From NCBI GenBank assembly GCA_028023455.1, contig JAQFVV010012422.1:9274337-9338336 (forward strand): DNA of 64,000 nucleotides, read 5' to 3'. This stretch comes from Epiperipatus broadwayi (taxonomy: Eukaryota; Onychophora; Udeonychophora; Euonychophora; Peripatidae). Made by a program: the position numbers and the translations under genes. This document shows, in pieces, positions 11,790 to 23,650 of the stretch. Position 1 is the first letter of the stretch. Each line of letters begins with the position of its first letter. The notes under the pieces were generated by a model. The model made no database searches. It was not told the origin of the DNA and was given only the letters and a program-made list of their open reading frames with translations.

Positions 11790-12838
11790 TTTGAAATGCT
11801 CCATAGCTATATTATTTCAGCCACACTCTCCCTTTAAATAAAGAAACAGCATGAACTGTTTCAAAAATATATTTATTAATTACTTTGTGTACAAATTGGA
11901 AAGGATATATACAAAGTTACATGAGGTTATGCTAAGTTCTGAGAGTTCTTGTTGAATGGTTTAGTAGGCTGGCATGTTTGTCATTCTGTTATTAGTTGAG
12001 AAGGTGAATAGGTTCCAAGTGTCCTCAAAGGATTTTTTGGAAGAGATGAGCTCATCTCTTTTCATGATCTTCTTTATTGTTTTGTGGAACAATAGACCTA
12101 GGTCTAGATGGGGCAGTTCCATTATCAATTTGCAATGTACTACCCATATTGTGTAGAGGATGAAAATGGATAGTCTAATAATTGTGATTGTTCCAGTGTG
12201 GATCACTTTTATGGGCAAGAGAATTAGATCTGGTCTGATATTGGAGTTGGCAAAGACTATATCTCTGACCATTTTAAGGTATGGACAATGACATATGAAG
12301 TGCTCAATGGTTTCCTCTTCATGAGAACATAAACTGCAGGTCGGATCAATGTTGGAGTTTTCTCTTCAGTAAAACAGGAACTAGTTTATGGGCAGCACAC
12401 TAAGGTTAATTTTGATGATGAAGTCCAGATACTTGAGCTCCAGACACCATCTTTTAAAGTGGGTGATTAATTTTTGGTTTGAGAGATTGAGACTAGTTTT
12501 GGGAGATTGTGGGTGAGGGTTGATTAGATGGTACGCATCCCACAAAGTGATTTCAACATCCATGATTGGTTTATATTGATTTAGATGATTGATAAGGGAT
12601 GATATCCATGGCATTTTTCCTGGTGGGAGTTGATCTGATGGGGAAATCTTTTCAGTAATGTTGTTATAGCCAAAGGAATGTGTTAAATTATGTAGCATAT
12701 TGTGCATTTTTTGGAACAGCTTGAATTTTAGCAGTTCATTGAAAGGAAATTTCCTTTTTACTGGATTGCTAAAATTTGAGCTGTTTCTTTATTTATAGGG
12801 GGTGTTGCTGAAGTAATATTTGTATGGAGCATTTCAAA
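11790..12838. mobile_element. Unit bounded by ~60-bp inverted repeats enclosing a LINE relic
   Basis: The left arm (11790 to about 11850, TTTGAAATGCTCCAT ... AAATAAAGAAACAGC) and the right arm (12780-12838) are inverted copies with scattered mismatches; TATT.TTTCAGC..CAC and TAAATAAAGAAACAGC are shared. They enclose about 930 bp of - strand LINE C-terminal coding remnant. LINEs do not have terminal inverted repeats, so either a DNA transposon captured LINE sequence or the arms are unrelated flanking repeats. No target duplication was identified. Confidence 0.5.
11961..12707 (-). pseudogene. LINE reverse transcriptase C-terminal relic
   Basis: One frame on the - strand stays readable over about 250 codons with two in-frame stops near 12350-12385. 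Its middle has a C-x2-C ... H-x3-C-x-C type motif (TCSLCSHEEETIEHFICHC, about 12275-12340 on the - strand). This resembles the zinc-binding region at the C-terminus of many LINE ORF2 proteins. The upstream portion, rich in W, L and K, fits the segment before that motif. No RT catalytic boxes are present. The sequence differs from the LINE at 9.4-11 kb, so it is another family. The call rests on one motif and its position. Confidence 0.55.
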
Positions 12839-13341
12839 CATTTATGGAGCATGTATTGGAAGTAGTCATAGGACATTTTTGTCTTATAATTATTAGAGAG
12901 ATTAAAATATTGAAAAAAATGGCTCTACATAAAATGTTAAATTTATTCTTTGTAGAAAAAAAAATTTAATGATTAATTTCTCAGTCATTTTATGTTTGAA
13001 CATTGTTGGGAATAATGTATTTTAATTAAATATACTCATAGTATGCTGAATGTATACTAGATTATCGTATCAGTTCAGTTCTATTAAATGACTACAATTA
13101 TTATTATTATTAAGTTGTGGGGAAAGAAGAAGGAATATTAACTTTGGAATTGATGAATATATTTCTTATTTTTTTTAATAATCAACATTAGCTATATATA
13201 ATGTCTTTTGATTTATGTTTATATGCAGAAAAAAACTTCTGTTCATTGTATTCGAGTTCTATCTATTATAAGCTTGAGTAATCAATAAATTCTGGTTTTT
13301 TATTTTTTGAATTAAAACTTTAATATTCTTTTTTTTGTTAG
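12839..13341. other. Intronic or upstream sequence before the first visible laminin exon
   Basis: A+T-rich sequence ends in a T-rich tract and the acceptor TTTTTTGTTAG at 13331-13341. No earlier laminin exon was recognised in this stretch. Confidence 0.5.
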
Positions 13342-13457
13342 CATGTAATTGCCATGGACATGCTGATAGCTGTTTGTATGATAAGGAAGCAGAGGATAAT
13401 AACAGAAGTCTCAATATAAACAATGAAAGGAAAGGTGGTGGAGTTTGTATTTGCAGG
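13342..13457 (+). CDS. Laminin alpha subunit, exon with first part of an LE module
   Basis: This exon encodes the first part of a laminin-type EGF-like module; laminins are basement-membrane heterotrimers secreted from cells. The translation starts (A)CNCHGHADSCLYD and ends GGGVCICR. In known laminin alpha chains the second LE module has the hallmark CNCHGHA..C.YD...GGGVC, which points to an alpha chain and to a position near the N-terminus. The acceptor is TTAG at 13338-13341 and the donor is G|GTTAGT. The exon enters in phase 1 (first base of the Ala codon in the previous exon) and leaves in phase 0, which fits the next exon exactly. The upstream LN domain and first LE module are not visible. 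Confidence 0.88.
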
Positions 13458-13539
13458 GTTAGTAGTAATTTATTTATGCTTAGATTTATACATCTGTTTA
13501 ATTTAAACATGTTTGATTATTATTTAATCTTCATTTTAG

Positions 13540-13624
13540 AATCATACTACTGGAGTAAACTGTGAATTTTGTTTGCCTGGATATTCTCGTCCTCTAGGTG
13601 CTCCTCTTACAGCTCCTTGCACTG
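13540..13624 (+). CDS. Laminin alpha subunit, exon with second part of the same LE module
   Basis: After an 82-bp intron (13458-13539, acceptor TTTTAG), the frame continues as NHTTGVNCEFCLPGYSRP and ends in APCT. Joined to the previous exon this gives the expected laminin pattern of a C followed by (Q/N)H.T.G.NCE.C..GY.RP. The donor is G|GTATGT. Entry phase is 0 and exit phase 1, so the last G joins CA of the exon at 16056 to make Ala. Phase agreement on both sides and the module motif make this a secure exon. A split LE module like this is common in laminin genes. Confidence 0.88.
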
Positions 13625-15211
13625 GTATGTATTTTTAATATTAATAGATTATTTAAAAAGCCATGTTGAGTAAGTGCTAAATTATACAATATTTTTAATA
13701 GCTATGTTCTTATGTCAAAAAACTCATTTCAAAAATAATTAATTTTTTTTTTTTTTTGAAAATCATATAAAAATAAATCTTGGAGGGAAAAAAATGTATT
13801 GAAAATATCACATCCTAAAATAATCTAAATTTTATTTTTCAACAATATTTTTAAAATTATATGTTGGATTATTTCCATCATCTAATAGAGTTGCAAAATG
13901 CTTTTTAGAAAAATTCAAATATTATTTGTATCTGTTCAAATACCTGAAACTATTCATAATAACACCATATTTCTAGTGATATTTTTTAATCTTGCGTTTT
14001 TCTGAGAATACTAATCTGATAAGTGACAGTCTATTTTAAATTCTTCATGTAAGATGTTATTTTAACCAACTAAACTATTTTTCTAAATGCAATGACTTAA
14101 GAAATTCATTACATTTATTTATGAGTATTTGCCTGATTTTTCAATTTTAAGATAAGATTAAGGAATGGTGTTCAAATATTATGAATTATCAAACTAAGAA
14201 TGAGTTATTTGTTATTATCTTATGAGTAACTTTTTTAAATTTTATCTTTTTTTTATTTTTAAACTTCTTCCTCTCTGCCCAATATTTTGTAATAAAACCA
14301 GACTCAAAGTAGTCAGGAAGCAACAAAGATGTCCATTCTTGCATCTCAGTTATTATATTCTTCAGAGATAATTTTGGTTATAGGAAAGGAATATTATGTC
14401 TTAACTTACTCTCAAACAATTGACATGTTCAGATTCAACATTTCTCACAACTAATCCATGAATGAATGAATAGATGAATAAATCAATGACAGAAAGAGGT
14501 CAGTAGGTGAAGATTTTCAGTAAATCTGCCTACTCCCATTAAGAAAAGAGACCTAATTATAAAATGGCAGTCTTTTTGGAGGTCAATCCAGACAACAACA
14601 AATAACTGTCAGGGCTGAATTTCAGAACACATGTTGTCCACAGTATTGATAAAGCTGTGAAGCAAGTTCATATTGAACTGGAAACTACCAGAATTTAAAG
14701 CTATGACACATATTTACATTGAATTGGAAGTTTCTGGAATAACCAAACACTAAGCAAACTGCTATGTTGTAGCTGGAAATAATAGGTACTTCTAGAAGAG
14801 CACTTAAAGAAACTTATTTCAATACTTGTATGGTAACTAGATGTTATACATAGTTAGATATTAGGCAAATGGCATATCACTTATTATTGTAAAAACATTT
14901 TTTGTATGAAATTGAATAAATATTAAATTGTACTTTTGTGAGTCCATGTTTATTCTGAGTTTATATAAGCAAACAAAAATTAATTGATTTTCATGTAGAA
15001 ATCTCAATTTTTTCTCTAAAACGAACAGTTAAATAACTTATTAAAAAAAGAATACATTAAATTTTAAAGTAAAACCAAAGTAAAATAAATTTGTGTATAT
15101 ATTGCATATTTAGATATATAAACTAATAATTAAACCAATTCCTTAAATATTTTTATCATCTCTTTCTTTACTCACATTATATATATATATATATATAATG
15201 TGAGTAAAGAA

Positions 15212-15267
<56 letters not shown>

Positions 15268-16055
15268 CGTTTTAAAATAAAGATATATTATCAATAGTGA
15301 TTATGCTTTAATATATATACTTAATATAATGAATAAAATACAACATTTAAGTGAAAAACTAATTAATTTCTGCCTGCACATATGATTATATAAAAGTTTA
15401 ATTTCATTGTCATGATTTAATTTATTGTCTAATATAGTTTAAAAAATTATCTATCTTGATATCATCATAAATGGTGATATAGATTTATAGTATATATACA
15501 TGTTAATGAGAAGGATATTATATCTTTATTATAATACAGCTTTTATGTTTTTATTACTATATAGTTATTAATTGATATCTATTCTGATATAATTATTGAT
15601 TAAAGATAAGAATTTGCATTAGCATTACAATGTTGCAATCTAGTCATTTTTCTGCTAACTTTACTGTCACCCTGTCATTTTATATAAGTAAATATAAAGC
15701 ATAACTGACTTGAATTATAAGAAATTCTCTTTGTCAGTCATGTAGTAATATATCAGTAAATTAAATTAAAAATTAGACTTTTTATATCATTGCTAAAATA
15801 TTTTAAATTTAATTTTTAGTAACAACTTATTTTGAAATTTTACTGTGATATTCATAATATATAATCAGTTTAAAGTTTCTGATGACTTTTAAATAATAAT
15901 TTGCACAACCATCTAATGTCCTTGACTATTCGATAGAAATAGAGATTATTACTGTCTATACTAGTCAGAGAAAGAGAGAGTGAAAAGAGTATGTGATATT
16001 GTATTATGATAACATATTATTTCAATATTACCATGTGATATATATTTTTTTAAAG
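13625..16055 (+). other. Laminin intron (2.4 kb)
   Basis: Donor GTATGT at 13625; acceptor TTTTTTAAAG ending at 16055. It contains a less A+T-rich piece of unknown nature at about 14280-14800 and a perfect hairpin plus (TA)n tract at 15158-15264. No other gene was seen. Confidence 0.75.
15158..15217. repeat. Perfect 20-bp-arm hairpin with (TA)n core
   Basis: The left arm ATCTCTTTCTTTACTCACAT (15158-15177) is followed by alternating TA and then by its exact complement (15198-15217). A (TA)n run continues to 15264. The element could be a very small fold-back repeat in a TA microsatellite or a product of replication or assembly across it. Confidence 0.85.
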
Positions 16056-16187
16056 CATGTAGATGTAAACGTGCTGGCTCTACAAAATCTCGCTGCAAAA
16101 GTGGAAGGTGCTCATGCCCACCAAATGTAGTTGGAAGAAATTGTGATCAATGTGCTAAAGGCTATTGCTGTTTCCCAAATTGCCAGC
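16056..16187 (+). CDS. Laminin alpha subunit, exon encoding a complete LE module
   Basis: This 132-bp exon is phase 1 at both ends and encodes one whole LE module: (A)CRCKRAGSTKSRC, then KSGRCSCPPNVVGRNCDQC, then AKGYCCFPNCQ. The cysteine spacing C-x-C ... C-x5-C-x-C-x8-C-x2-C-x8-C matches the family. The usual GYYGFP before the last cysteine is GYCCFP here, which adds two cysteines. The donor C|GTAAGT is a strong consensus site. It corresponds to the third LE module of laminin alpha chains if the previous two exons are the second. The product is an extracellular matrix protein; LE repeats form the rod-like short arm. Confidence 0.88.
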
Positions 16188-18174
16188 GTAAGTTTTAATT
16201 TTTGTTCTATAAATATATTTTTGGCTAAAAGGTAACTTAAAACATTTTTTATAAAATAGCTAATTGTAATAATGAACATCAATGCACTGTATATTTAGAT
16301 TAAATAATCTCATTATTTATGTTTTATTATAACTTGTGATCACAACTTTAATTTTTATACTCAAAGCAGACCAAAAGTCATGAAAAGGTTTATAATTCTT
16401 ATAACTTTTATTGGTCATGATTATTAAAATTTCTCTATCAGATCTACATAATTTACATTTTAGAAATTAATCATGAAAAAGTTATCATTAAAATAAAGAA
16501 TCTCATACCTTAGTGATTTATATCACATGCTTGCTATGCCCATGACCTGGATTTTAAACTGGGCCAGGTAAAACTTTTTTTCAAAAATTTCAGATTTTTT
16601 TTTAAAGAATATCTAATCTATAGCCAACATAACTAAAACATCTAATATTGCTAATTGAATGGTTACCTTTGTTTTTATTGGCTAGAGATTAAAATAATGA
16701 AAAACAAAAATTCTGATTATCTGAGATTGAACTAGCTTAGTGAATATCTTCTTTACTACTTTTTTAAGAAAAGGAAGTTATAGGAGAGTAATAACTATCC
16801 CATTGTATTAATGAAAGTTTGTTCTGGCTGACTTAGTGTAATAATAGAATGCCATATTCAAAAACTAAAGTTTCCGGATTGATTCTTAAATGAAGAAATA
16901 AACAAATATTAGTTTAGTCAGTGAATAGACATGCTGTACTCAATATATAGCTGTAGTGCTAGATATTCAGAAAAATCGATTTAAAGATCTATCATGCAAT
17001 ATCATTTAATGTTTTAAAATAAAAAAAATTACAATTGGAATAAATATTTCTCATTTAAATGGCTTTTTTATTTTATTTTATAAGCAGCCTTAAATAATCT
17101 AAAAGAGCACAGTCAATCTCAGGGAAGATAATATATGATACATAAAAAAACATTCTGGTCAACCAGCACTGTCTTAGAATAGTTCAAAGCATATTTTAAG
17201 GTTTAATTGAGTCAGTAATCTGTAGTTTACTTTCACAAATATTGTTTTCAGTTTTACTATAATTAATTAAAACTCATTTTTATGTTAATGGCTTTGATAT
17301 CGATAGCAGAATTTGTTTCCTAAGTTTAATTACATCTTCTCACATGAATTATTTAGAATAATTTTTCATGACAGGATATCATTCAATATCACTTACTTGA
17401 AATTGAAAGGGTCAGTGCTTGAAAATGTTTTGGATCTGTTAATAGTGAACACTTCTAAGATGTGATTTCAGCCGAATGGCATCAGTGCCCACATGCATTA
17501 AGCCATAGTGGAGCTAGTAAAACATCTATTGAGAGAGTGTCTAATCTCATAAATTTTTTTAATCAGTTGGTCACTATAAATAACAAATTTGATGGTACCT
17601 GACTTTTTTTTAGATCTAAAGATAGCATTACATCTCCAATTATCAGATAATCTAAAACTTTGGTGACAATATACTATTACACTGGTGCTGTCAAACAAAT
17701 GCTGTGCAAAGTATGGTTTTGAAAAATGAAATAGAGAAGTAGAGAATGACATTTAAGAGCATTTCCTAAATCACTTGAAAATATTTGTTACATTAGCAAA
17801 TTCATTCAACACATTTATGTCATCTATTAAACATGGTAATAGAAAAAGAATTTGTTATTCCCAAAATTTATTATATTTCAAATCTTTAATAAATTTTTGC
17901 TATGCTGTGTCACGAAGATTGTTTTTTAATTTATAATATGATATTATAATATTTAACATAGCATTATGCTGTTGCACATGCGCTTTGAAGATTTTTAACT
18001 ATAAATGAATGAATACTAACACTCAACCACATGATAACAGTGTAATGCTGTGTTAAATATTACGGTTTACAAACATCGCGCTATAAAAAATGATTTATTT
18101 ACATACATTTAATATGATATTATGTAGTATTATAATATATTGGTTTGATAAAGATAATTCTTTTATTTTTTTAG
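16188..18174 (+). other. Laminin intron (2.0 kb)
   Basis: Donor GTAAGT at 16188; acceptor TTTTTTTAG at 18166-18174. The sequence is A+T-rich without recognised repeats, except a weak palindromic phrase near 16548 (CCTGGATTTTAAACTGGG). Confidence 0.75.
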
Positions 18175-18297
18175 CATGTAACTGTGATCCTTGGGGTTCT
18201 ATTTCACCCGATTGTGATTATCAAGGTAGATGTCAATGCAAAGAAGATTATAGAGGAATTAAATGTGATGAGAAGTGTTATAGACATGACTGCAAAA
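18175..18297 (+). CDS. Laminin alpha subunit, exon encoding a further LE module
   Basis: The exon follows a clear acceptor and encodes (P)CNCDPWGSISPDCDYQG, then RCQCKEDYRGIKCDEKC. These match the start of LE modules (C.CDP.GS....CD..GRC.CK....G..CD..C). With the donor AAAA|GTAATG the exon is 123 bp and phase 1-1, like its neighbour. The last loop is odd: C6 and C7 are separated by three residues instead of two, and C7 to C8 (YRHD) is only four residues instead of about eight, with no GYYGFP. The frame closes with a stop about 20 bp beyond, so the donor is inferred. A different donor or a decayed module end are alternatives. Confidence 0.75.
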
Positions 18298-18657
18298 GTA
18301 ATGCCACAGTTTTTTAATATAAAAAATAATATTTGTTATTTCAAATTTATTAATTTTGGAATACATATTTATATATATAAAACTTCACAAAGTATATTAT
18401 ACACTTATCTTACTTTATGCATTGATAAAATTATAAAAAAACCAAACAAATTCACCTTTCTTTTTACTTTTTCAATGCTTATTTTATTAAATTAAAATTA
18501 ATCCATTTGATAGTTTTGATTGCCCAGCAATCTTCTTCAGAACTACAAGACATATATAGATACATAAATGCATAAAAACTTAATTATATAAACATACAAC
18601 ATTACATATATTTATAAATGATTCATTTTTTTACATGTATCTTATTACCTCTATCTA

Positions 18658-19330
18658 TTGTAATGGTCAAGTTTGTACATTTGCTTAGCAGAATTGAGAG
18701 TCCAAGCAAAGGGACTGAAGCTGATCAGACTAGGATTGTGATATCCTGAGTCTGTCCACACTTCAACTTGTAAGCCAGTGCTCCAAGACTCAATACCCTA
18801 TGAATGACCACCTTACTATAGTTTTATTTTCTTCAATAAATCATAATTTAACCCAAGATATATATCACAACTTATATAATACGTGAAAATGCGCGCAGGC
18901 TTTTAATGGCTGAAGAGTGTTCAGGTATGTTCTTCATACAGATTCACTTACAAGATATTAAGGCAAATAATTGTTATACTTAAGTAAGATAAATATAACA
19001 GGTGTTCATCTTATAAATTAATGATAGCAGTAAATAAATAAATCATCATTGCTTTTGATAAGTTACAATTTAAATACAAATATATATACAACGAATTTAT
19101 ATAGGGTGTGAAAATGCACGCAGGCATTTAATGGCTAAAGAGTATTCATGTATTCTCTTCATACAGAATCAATTATAAGATATTTAGGCAAATAATTATT
19201 ATGCTTTAAATAAGATGAAATTAACAGGTTTTTCATCTTATAAATTAATGATAACAGTAAATAAATAAATTATCACTACATCATGTCTATAGGAGAAAAT
19301 ATGCCAACTTCTCTTAATTTGTGGCTGTAT
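18658..19330. repeat. 225-bp tandem duplication
   Basis: GTGAAAATGCGCGCAGGC at 18883 recurs as GTGAAAATGCACGCAGGC at 19108. Following blocks match in order: TTTAATGGCT.AAGAGT.TTCA, TTCATACAGA.TCA, AGGCAAATAATT, TTCATCTTATAAATTAATGATA and CAGTAAATAAATAAAT. About 180 bp of each unit aligns. The 200 bp before the first unit (18658-18860) is less A+T-rich and probably belongs to the same unidentified repeat. Confidence 0.75.
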
Positions 19331-20900
19331 ACAAGTAATTAGACTAAGCCTTGGTTAACACTTATGATGGATATTATTTATCCATTTCTATATTTATTCA
19401 TTTAGCCTAGAATCGGCTACAATAAATTAGATTGAACATGCTTGCAAGAGTATCTCAGACAATTGCTGAAAGCAATGAAATAAGGAGGTAGAGTTGGCTG
19501 GTCTGGATGTACCAATGTGCTATAGCACCAGCAAATATAATAGTAAAAGTCGCTCTGCAGATGGATTGGTAGATCAAGAGTTTCTGTGACAAACGCTGGT
19601 ACCCTAAACCGATCGTTATGCTGCATGCGGAAGGAACAATTTGTTCAGAAATGGTGGTGACTTACGTGCTAAACTGGCCTTAAACTCAGGCTTCATAACT
19701 GCATATGTGCTGGCTTAACTGAGGCTGCATCTTAAAGACATAAATACACGTAGCAGCAAAATGAGAAAAATATTTGACTAAATTAATCACATCTGCCAAG
19801 CAAAGAATTTTATAAATTTAATATTCTACAGACAAGAACAATAGCTTATTAGCTTGAATAAATAGAAGCCAACTCTTATGTAGCATGATAAATATATGCT
19901 ATAGACAGGAATAATTATAGACATTCTTTACTGTTCCAGTTCAATCTAATTAGTTATTTATCAAATAATTAATACGTAAAGGGAGGGAAAGTATATTTGG
20001 AGGGATTTTATAAATAAATTAACTAGCAAATATACTTATAAATATTTCTCAAGGCTAGTCTATTTCTTAGTATAAAATAAGTTAAACATTAATTTCTCAC
20101 TGAAACAAGCCACATTTTAAATTTAAAATCAAATAATTACTAATAAAATAATGAGCGCAGAGTGAGTCATTACTGTTTTCATAAGAGGGTTTTGAAACAA
20201 CTTGCTGAAAAATAAGACTATAAAATAATTACGTGAAGAGTTTTAATTACTCTTCTTAAAAATATTGAAATTTAGTGTTCGCTGTTTCGAAGCATCAGCA
20301 TATCATACAATAGATATTAAAAACTAAGTAATTAAGAAAGAACTATAGACATAACTGCAGTGATATAGTTTTAAATTAAAAAAATATTAATTTGTTTTCT
20401 TAATGAAAGAAATTTTAAAAAGCAAGTGGGTCATTTAAAGATTTTAACAAAATAAAAAAACTTTATCATTTAGAAAAATGTACATTTAGTGATTAGTTAG
20501 CTAACTTGAATTTAAGAGTTTAAAGAGGTGGTATAAAATTAACATAAAATTAACACAGAGCTCTGCAGTTTGAAGGTAATTTACTGGTATTAGTACAGTA
20601 CTTAAGCTGGAGTTTGGTGAGCTTTCTGGGTAACTTGTGGCATCCTCTTCTTTTGTGGTTAGGCTGTAGATCTTATGGTGGCATGCTGGTTATGATGCTG
20701 TCGGATGGAAGTGAACCCATCACCTCACTATGGAGTGGCAGCCAAGACTTCCCCACTAGCCTGACATTTCAGTTCTAAAACTAACTTTGATTCTGATGGC
20801 AAACGCTATTCAAAATGGAGTCTTTTTTTTCAAGCTCAAAACATGGCCTATTTATACATTCACCTTATCAGCTTTAACACTTTTTAAGAATTTACTTTGC
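19331..20900. other. Unidentified repeat-like sequence
   Basis: Two less A+T-rich patches (about 19410-19720 and 20530-20830) stand out from the background. They resemble the promoter-like parts of LTRs in composition only. A 69-codon - strand frame (19417-19626) matches no family I know. No ends or duplications were found. Confidence 0.3.
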
Positions 20901-20916
20901 CTCAGGATTATACATT

Positions 20917-21090
20917 TTAATTAATTTTACCAAACATATAATCTGATTTCAAATATGCTGATAAGTTTCTGAGGTGTTATAACTTTTCCTTAATTCTAAG
21001 TTTTAATTAAATTTTCCAAAAGCATGTAATTTTGATTTTAAATATCGATAAATTATTAAGGCATTATAGTTATAACTTTTCTTATGGCTT
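20917..21090. repeat. Two-unit tandem repeat of about 82 bp
   Basis: TTTTAATTAATTTTACCAAA..ATATAAT.TGATTT ... GGTGTTATAACTTTTCCTTA is followed by TTTTAATTAAATTTTCCAAA..ATGTAATTTTGATTT ... GGCATTATAGTTATAACTTTTCTTA. Block order and spacing agree, with clear divergence. Confidence 0.6.
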
Positions 21091-21764
21091 TTGGGAAACC
21101 ATTTTGCCATAAACAATTTTAATTAGTAGGGTCCCAAAATAGCTTAATTTTTTATATCTGGCACAATTTTAATTAGCCAGATTTTAAAGTGGCTTTTTAA
21201 ACTTGACCTAAGATAGGTGCAATCGTTAATTACATACTTGTTTTCGACAAAATCTGTTTCTAACCAAAACTTTTAATTCTAAAAAAAAAACATTTTTATT
21301 TTAAAGAAAACTTTTCAACATATTTGAAATAAACCTTTTTACATATTTTAAATCAACCATATTTAAAATATTTTATATCTTTTAATATTTTAAATCAACA
21401 TAATAGATTTAATGTTTTAAATTATGCCACCCCTATATATATTATAAATGTAGGTTGGATTATATATTCATATACCAATTGAAATAATAACGTTATTAAT
21501 AAATTGACCCCTATCATTACTTAACATAATAAAAGTATTTTATTAATATACTCTGCGATACTAATAATAATATGCTATAATTCTATCAATTCTATCTAAT
21601 TATAGCGTTCTTTCATATGTAAATATATAATGCTGTTCAGACAGCCATGATAGCAAATTGTAGCTTTATTTTACATATATAACTGTTTAAATGAGGTTCG
21701 AATTTAGAACAGATGAGTGGGCTATTAGATTGATGATGAAACAGTAAGGGATTAGGAGGTTCCC

Positions 21765-23160
21765 ATTTCATTATTGTAATGTTTTTACACATCTGATTAG
21801 GTCTCTGTACGAAATAAATTGCGTGAGTTGATCAAGTTATGAAAAAGAAGAATGTTTCTCTCTTGTTTCTAAAAACATAACTATATTTCCTGATCAACTC
21901 TACCTAGAAATTGTTACAATTATGATTGCCAACCGAATCAGCTTTTAATTTATAAATGAGGGTGCTAGAGTCGTTAGACACGCTGATTCTTCATCAAATG
22001 TATCATACTCATAAAGTAATAATTATAAGATCAGGATTAAAATTCCCATTAATTTGTGGAAGATATTCTCATTTGGCTTAATTAAGAAAATAAATATACT
22101 GGACAAAGGTAATTTATCCACTAATTTAATTCTAAGTAATAAAATCTAAAACACAAATATAATATTATTAATTTTATACACATACAATGAAAGTTTATTA
22201 TAGCATGCTAAACATTTAACTCTTATGGTAACAAAAAGTATAATATTGTAAAGAATTACGCATAACTAATTTAACAATTTGATTCAAATATTTCTTCTTG
22301 AAGTAGTATCTAATTGGTGTCCTTTTTTTTTTTGGTTTATGTGATAACAGTTTCATTTAAATTTCAGCTCATAAATCTTTAGATAAAAAAAATCAGGGGT
22401 TAATCGTTTCATTTAAAACTCGGTTCATAAATCTTTAGATAAAAGTTGTGAGGGAATTATTTCACTTAAAATTTAATTCATAAATCTTTAAATAAAAGTT
22501 ATGGCCATTAATTTACCGGTAAGTTATAAATTTATGCAGATAATTGATCATCCGATGTCCAATTATTTCGATGTGTAGTCTGGAGTAGATTTTATTGTTT
22601 TATTCCTTCCAAGTCTCTGATTGGTATTTAGGTAGAGCTAGATGACTACTCAGGTGACTTTTCTGAGAGAAAGTGTCGGCAAATGATTGAGTTCTACTCA
22701 CTCATGAAGAGTAGGTTCATCTCATATCTAAGTGGCCACATTTTACTTTTTTTTTTTGATTAAAAAAAAATGAGGCACATAAAATTGCTCAACACACTGC
22801 AGAAAAAAAAGACAAAAGACCCTTTTCAAACCTGTCTGCTCCTTTTATAGCTGCAGATTTTGTTTTAGAAATTCTGCGCATATTTCCTTTACCTTTTGTT
22901 TTTTCATTTTATAATCTTCTATATTATTTCCTTTTTTTACTACAAAGTTGCTTTTCTCCTTATGTATTTCTGCCATCTTTAATTATTCTTAGAAAGGTGT
23001 TTTCGATAGTAATCTTTTACATTTGAAAATTCTTTTCACTATTTGAATCAATTATTCAGTATGCGCTTTCCAATATTGAATTTATTTTAATTAAATTACA
23101 AAAAAAAAATTAAACTTTCACTGTATGTTTTTCTTAAAAAAAAATTATATTACTAAAAAA
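21765..23160 (+). mobile_element. Dispersed repeat family B, copy 1
   Basis: This matches 29801-31130 in the same orientation. Anchors in order are: AAAAACATAACTATATTTCC (21871; 29907 in the other copy), CTTTTAATTTATAA.TGAGGG, AAGATCAGGATTAAAATT, AAAGGTAATTT, ATTTCTGCCATCTTTAAT (22966; 30893), and a 3' stretch with CACTGTATGTTTTTCTTAAAAAA. It encodes nothing. Possible start TGTAATGTTTTTACAC (21775) corresponds to TGTAACATTCTCACAT of copy 2. A TTTTATAGCTGCAG box lies near 22844. A solo LTR is the likeliest identity. Confidence 0.6.
22351..22505. repeat. Three-unit tandem repeat (53-56 bp) inside family B copy 1
   Basis: TTTCATTTAAATTTCAGCTC-ATAAATCTTTAGATAAAA begins at 22351 and recurs with changes at 22407 and 22460. 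The corresponding region of copy 2 does not show the triplication, so the expansion happened after the copies separated. Confidence 0.7.
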
Positions 23161-23314
23161 TAATTAAAGATCGGATTCTCTCTCTTTTTTTTAAATGATG
23201 TACAATATCAGATGACAATTTGTACCACATATATAAATAAATGGTACACAATATACATATTATAATGGAATAAATGAGAACAAGAAAATTTCTTTTGCTT
23301 ATGCTGACATATTT

Positions 23315-23650
23315 GGGCAAGCCAAATCTGTAATGGAATAAAATGAGGAGAAAGGTTATTATTACATGCCTATACTCTGAATGCCAAAATCTGTAATCGT
23401 ATAAAATGATCAAATGGAAATGCTTTACTGTTATATAGCCACGAATTGGGTAAAGTTAAAATCTGTAACAGTATAAATTATACAATGCCAAATCTGTAAC
23501 AATATAAAAGGGCTAGTTGAAATTAATAGAGCTGCACAAATTGAAGAAGCCAAATCTGTAATGGAATAAATTTAAGCAATAATTTTATTTATGCTCTACT
23601 AATAAAATAATCTAAAAAAAATCTATATTGGAATAAAGTTAAAATCTATT
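23315..23650 (+). repeat. Degraded minisatellite with AAATCTGTAA core
   Basis: The phrase GCCAAATCTGTAATGGAATAAA occurs near 23321 and 23548, and diverged forms occur at 23383, 23455, 23487 and about 23618. Weaker forms (AAATTTATAA..ATATT) continue to about 23890. Spacing is irregular, mostly 60-70 bp with one of about 32 bp. It is an old tandem repeat that has accumulated A/T substitutions. Confidence 0.6.

Noticed and set aside
1-13341. Laminin LN domain or first LE module upstream of 13342
   Set aside because: I scanned for the CVCNGHA-type module and LN motifs and found none; the start of the gene is outside the window or missed.
23168-23175. AGATCGGA, the first eight bases of the Illumina adapter (also at 53645-53652)
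   Set aside because: Eight bases are expected about this often by chance, and the following bases do not match the adapter.
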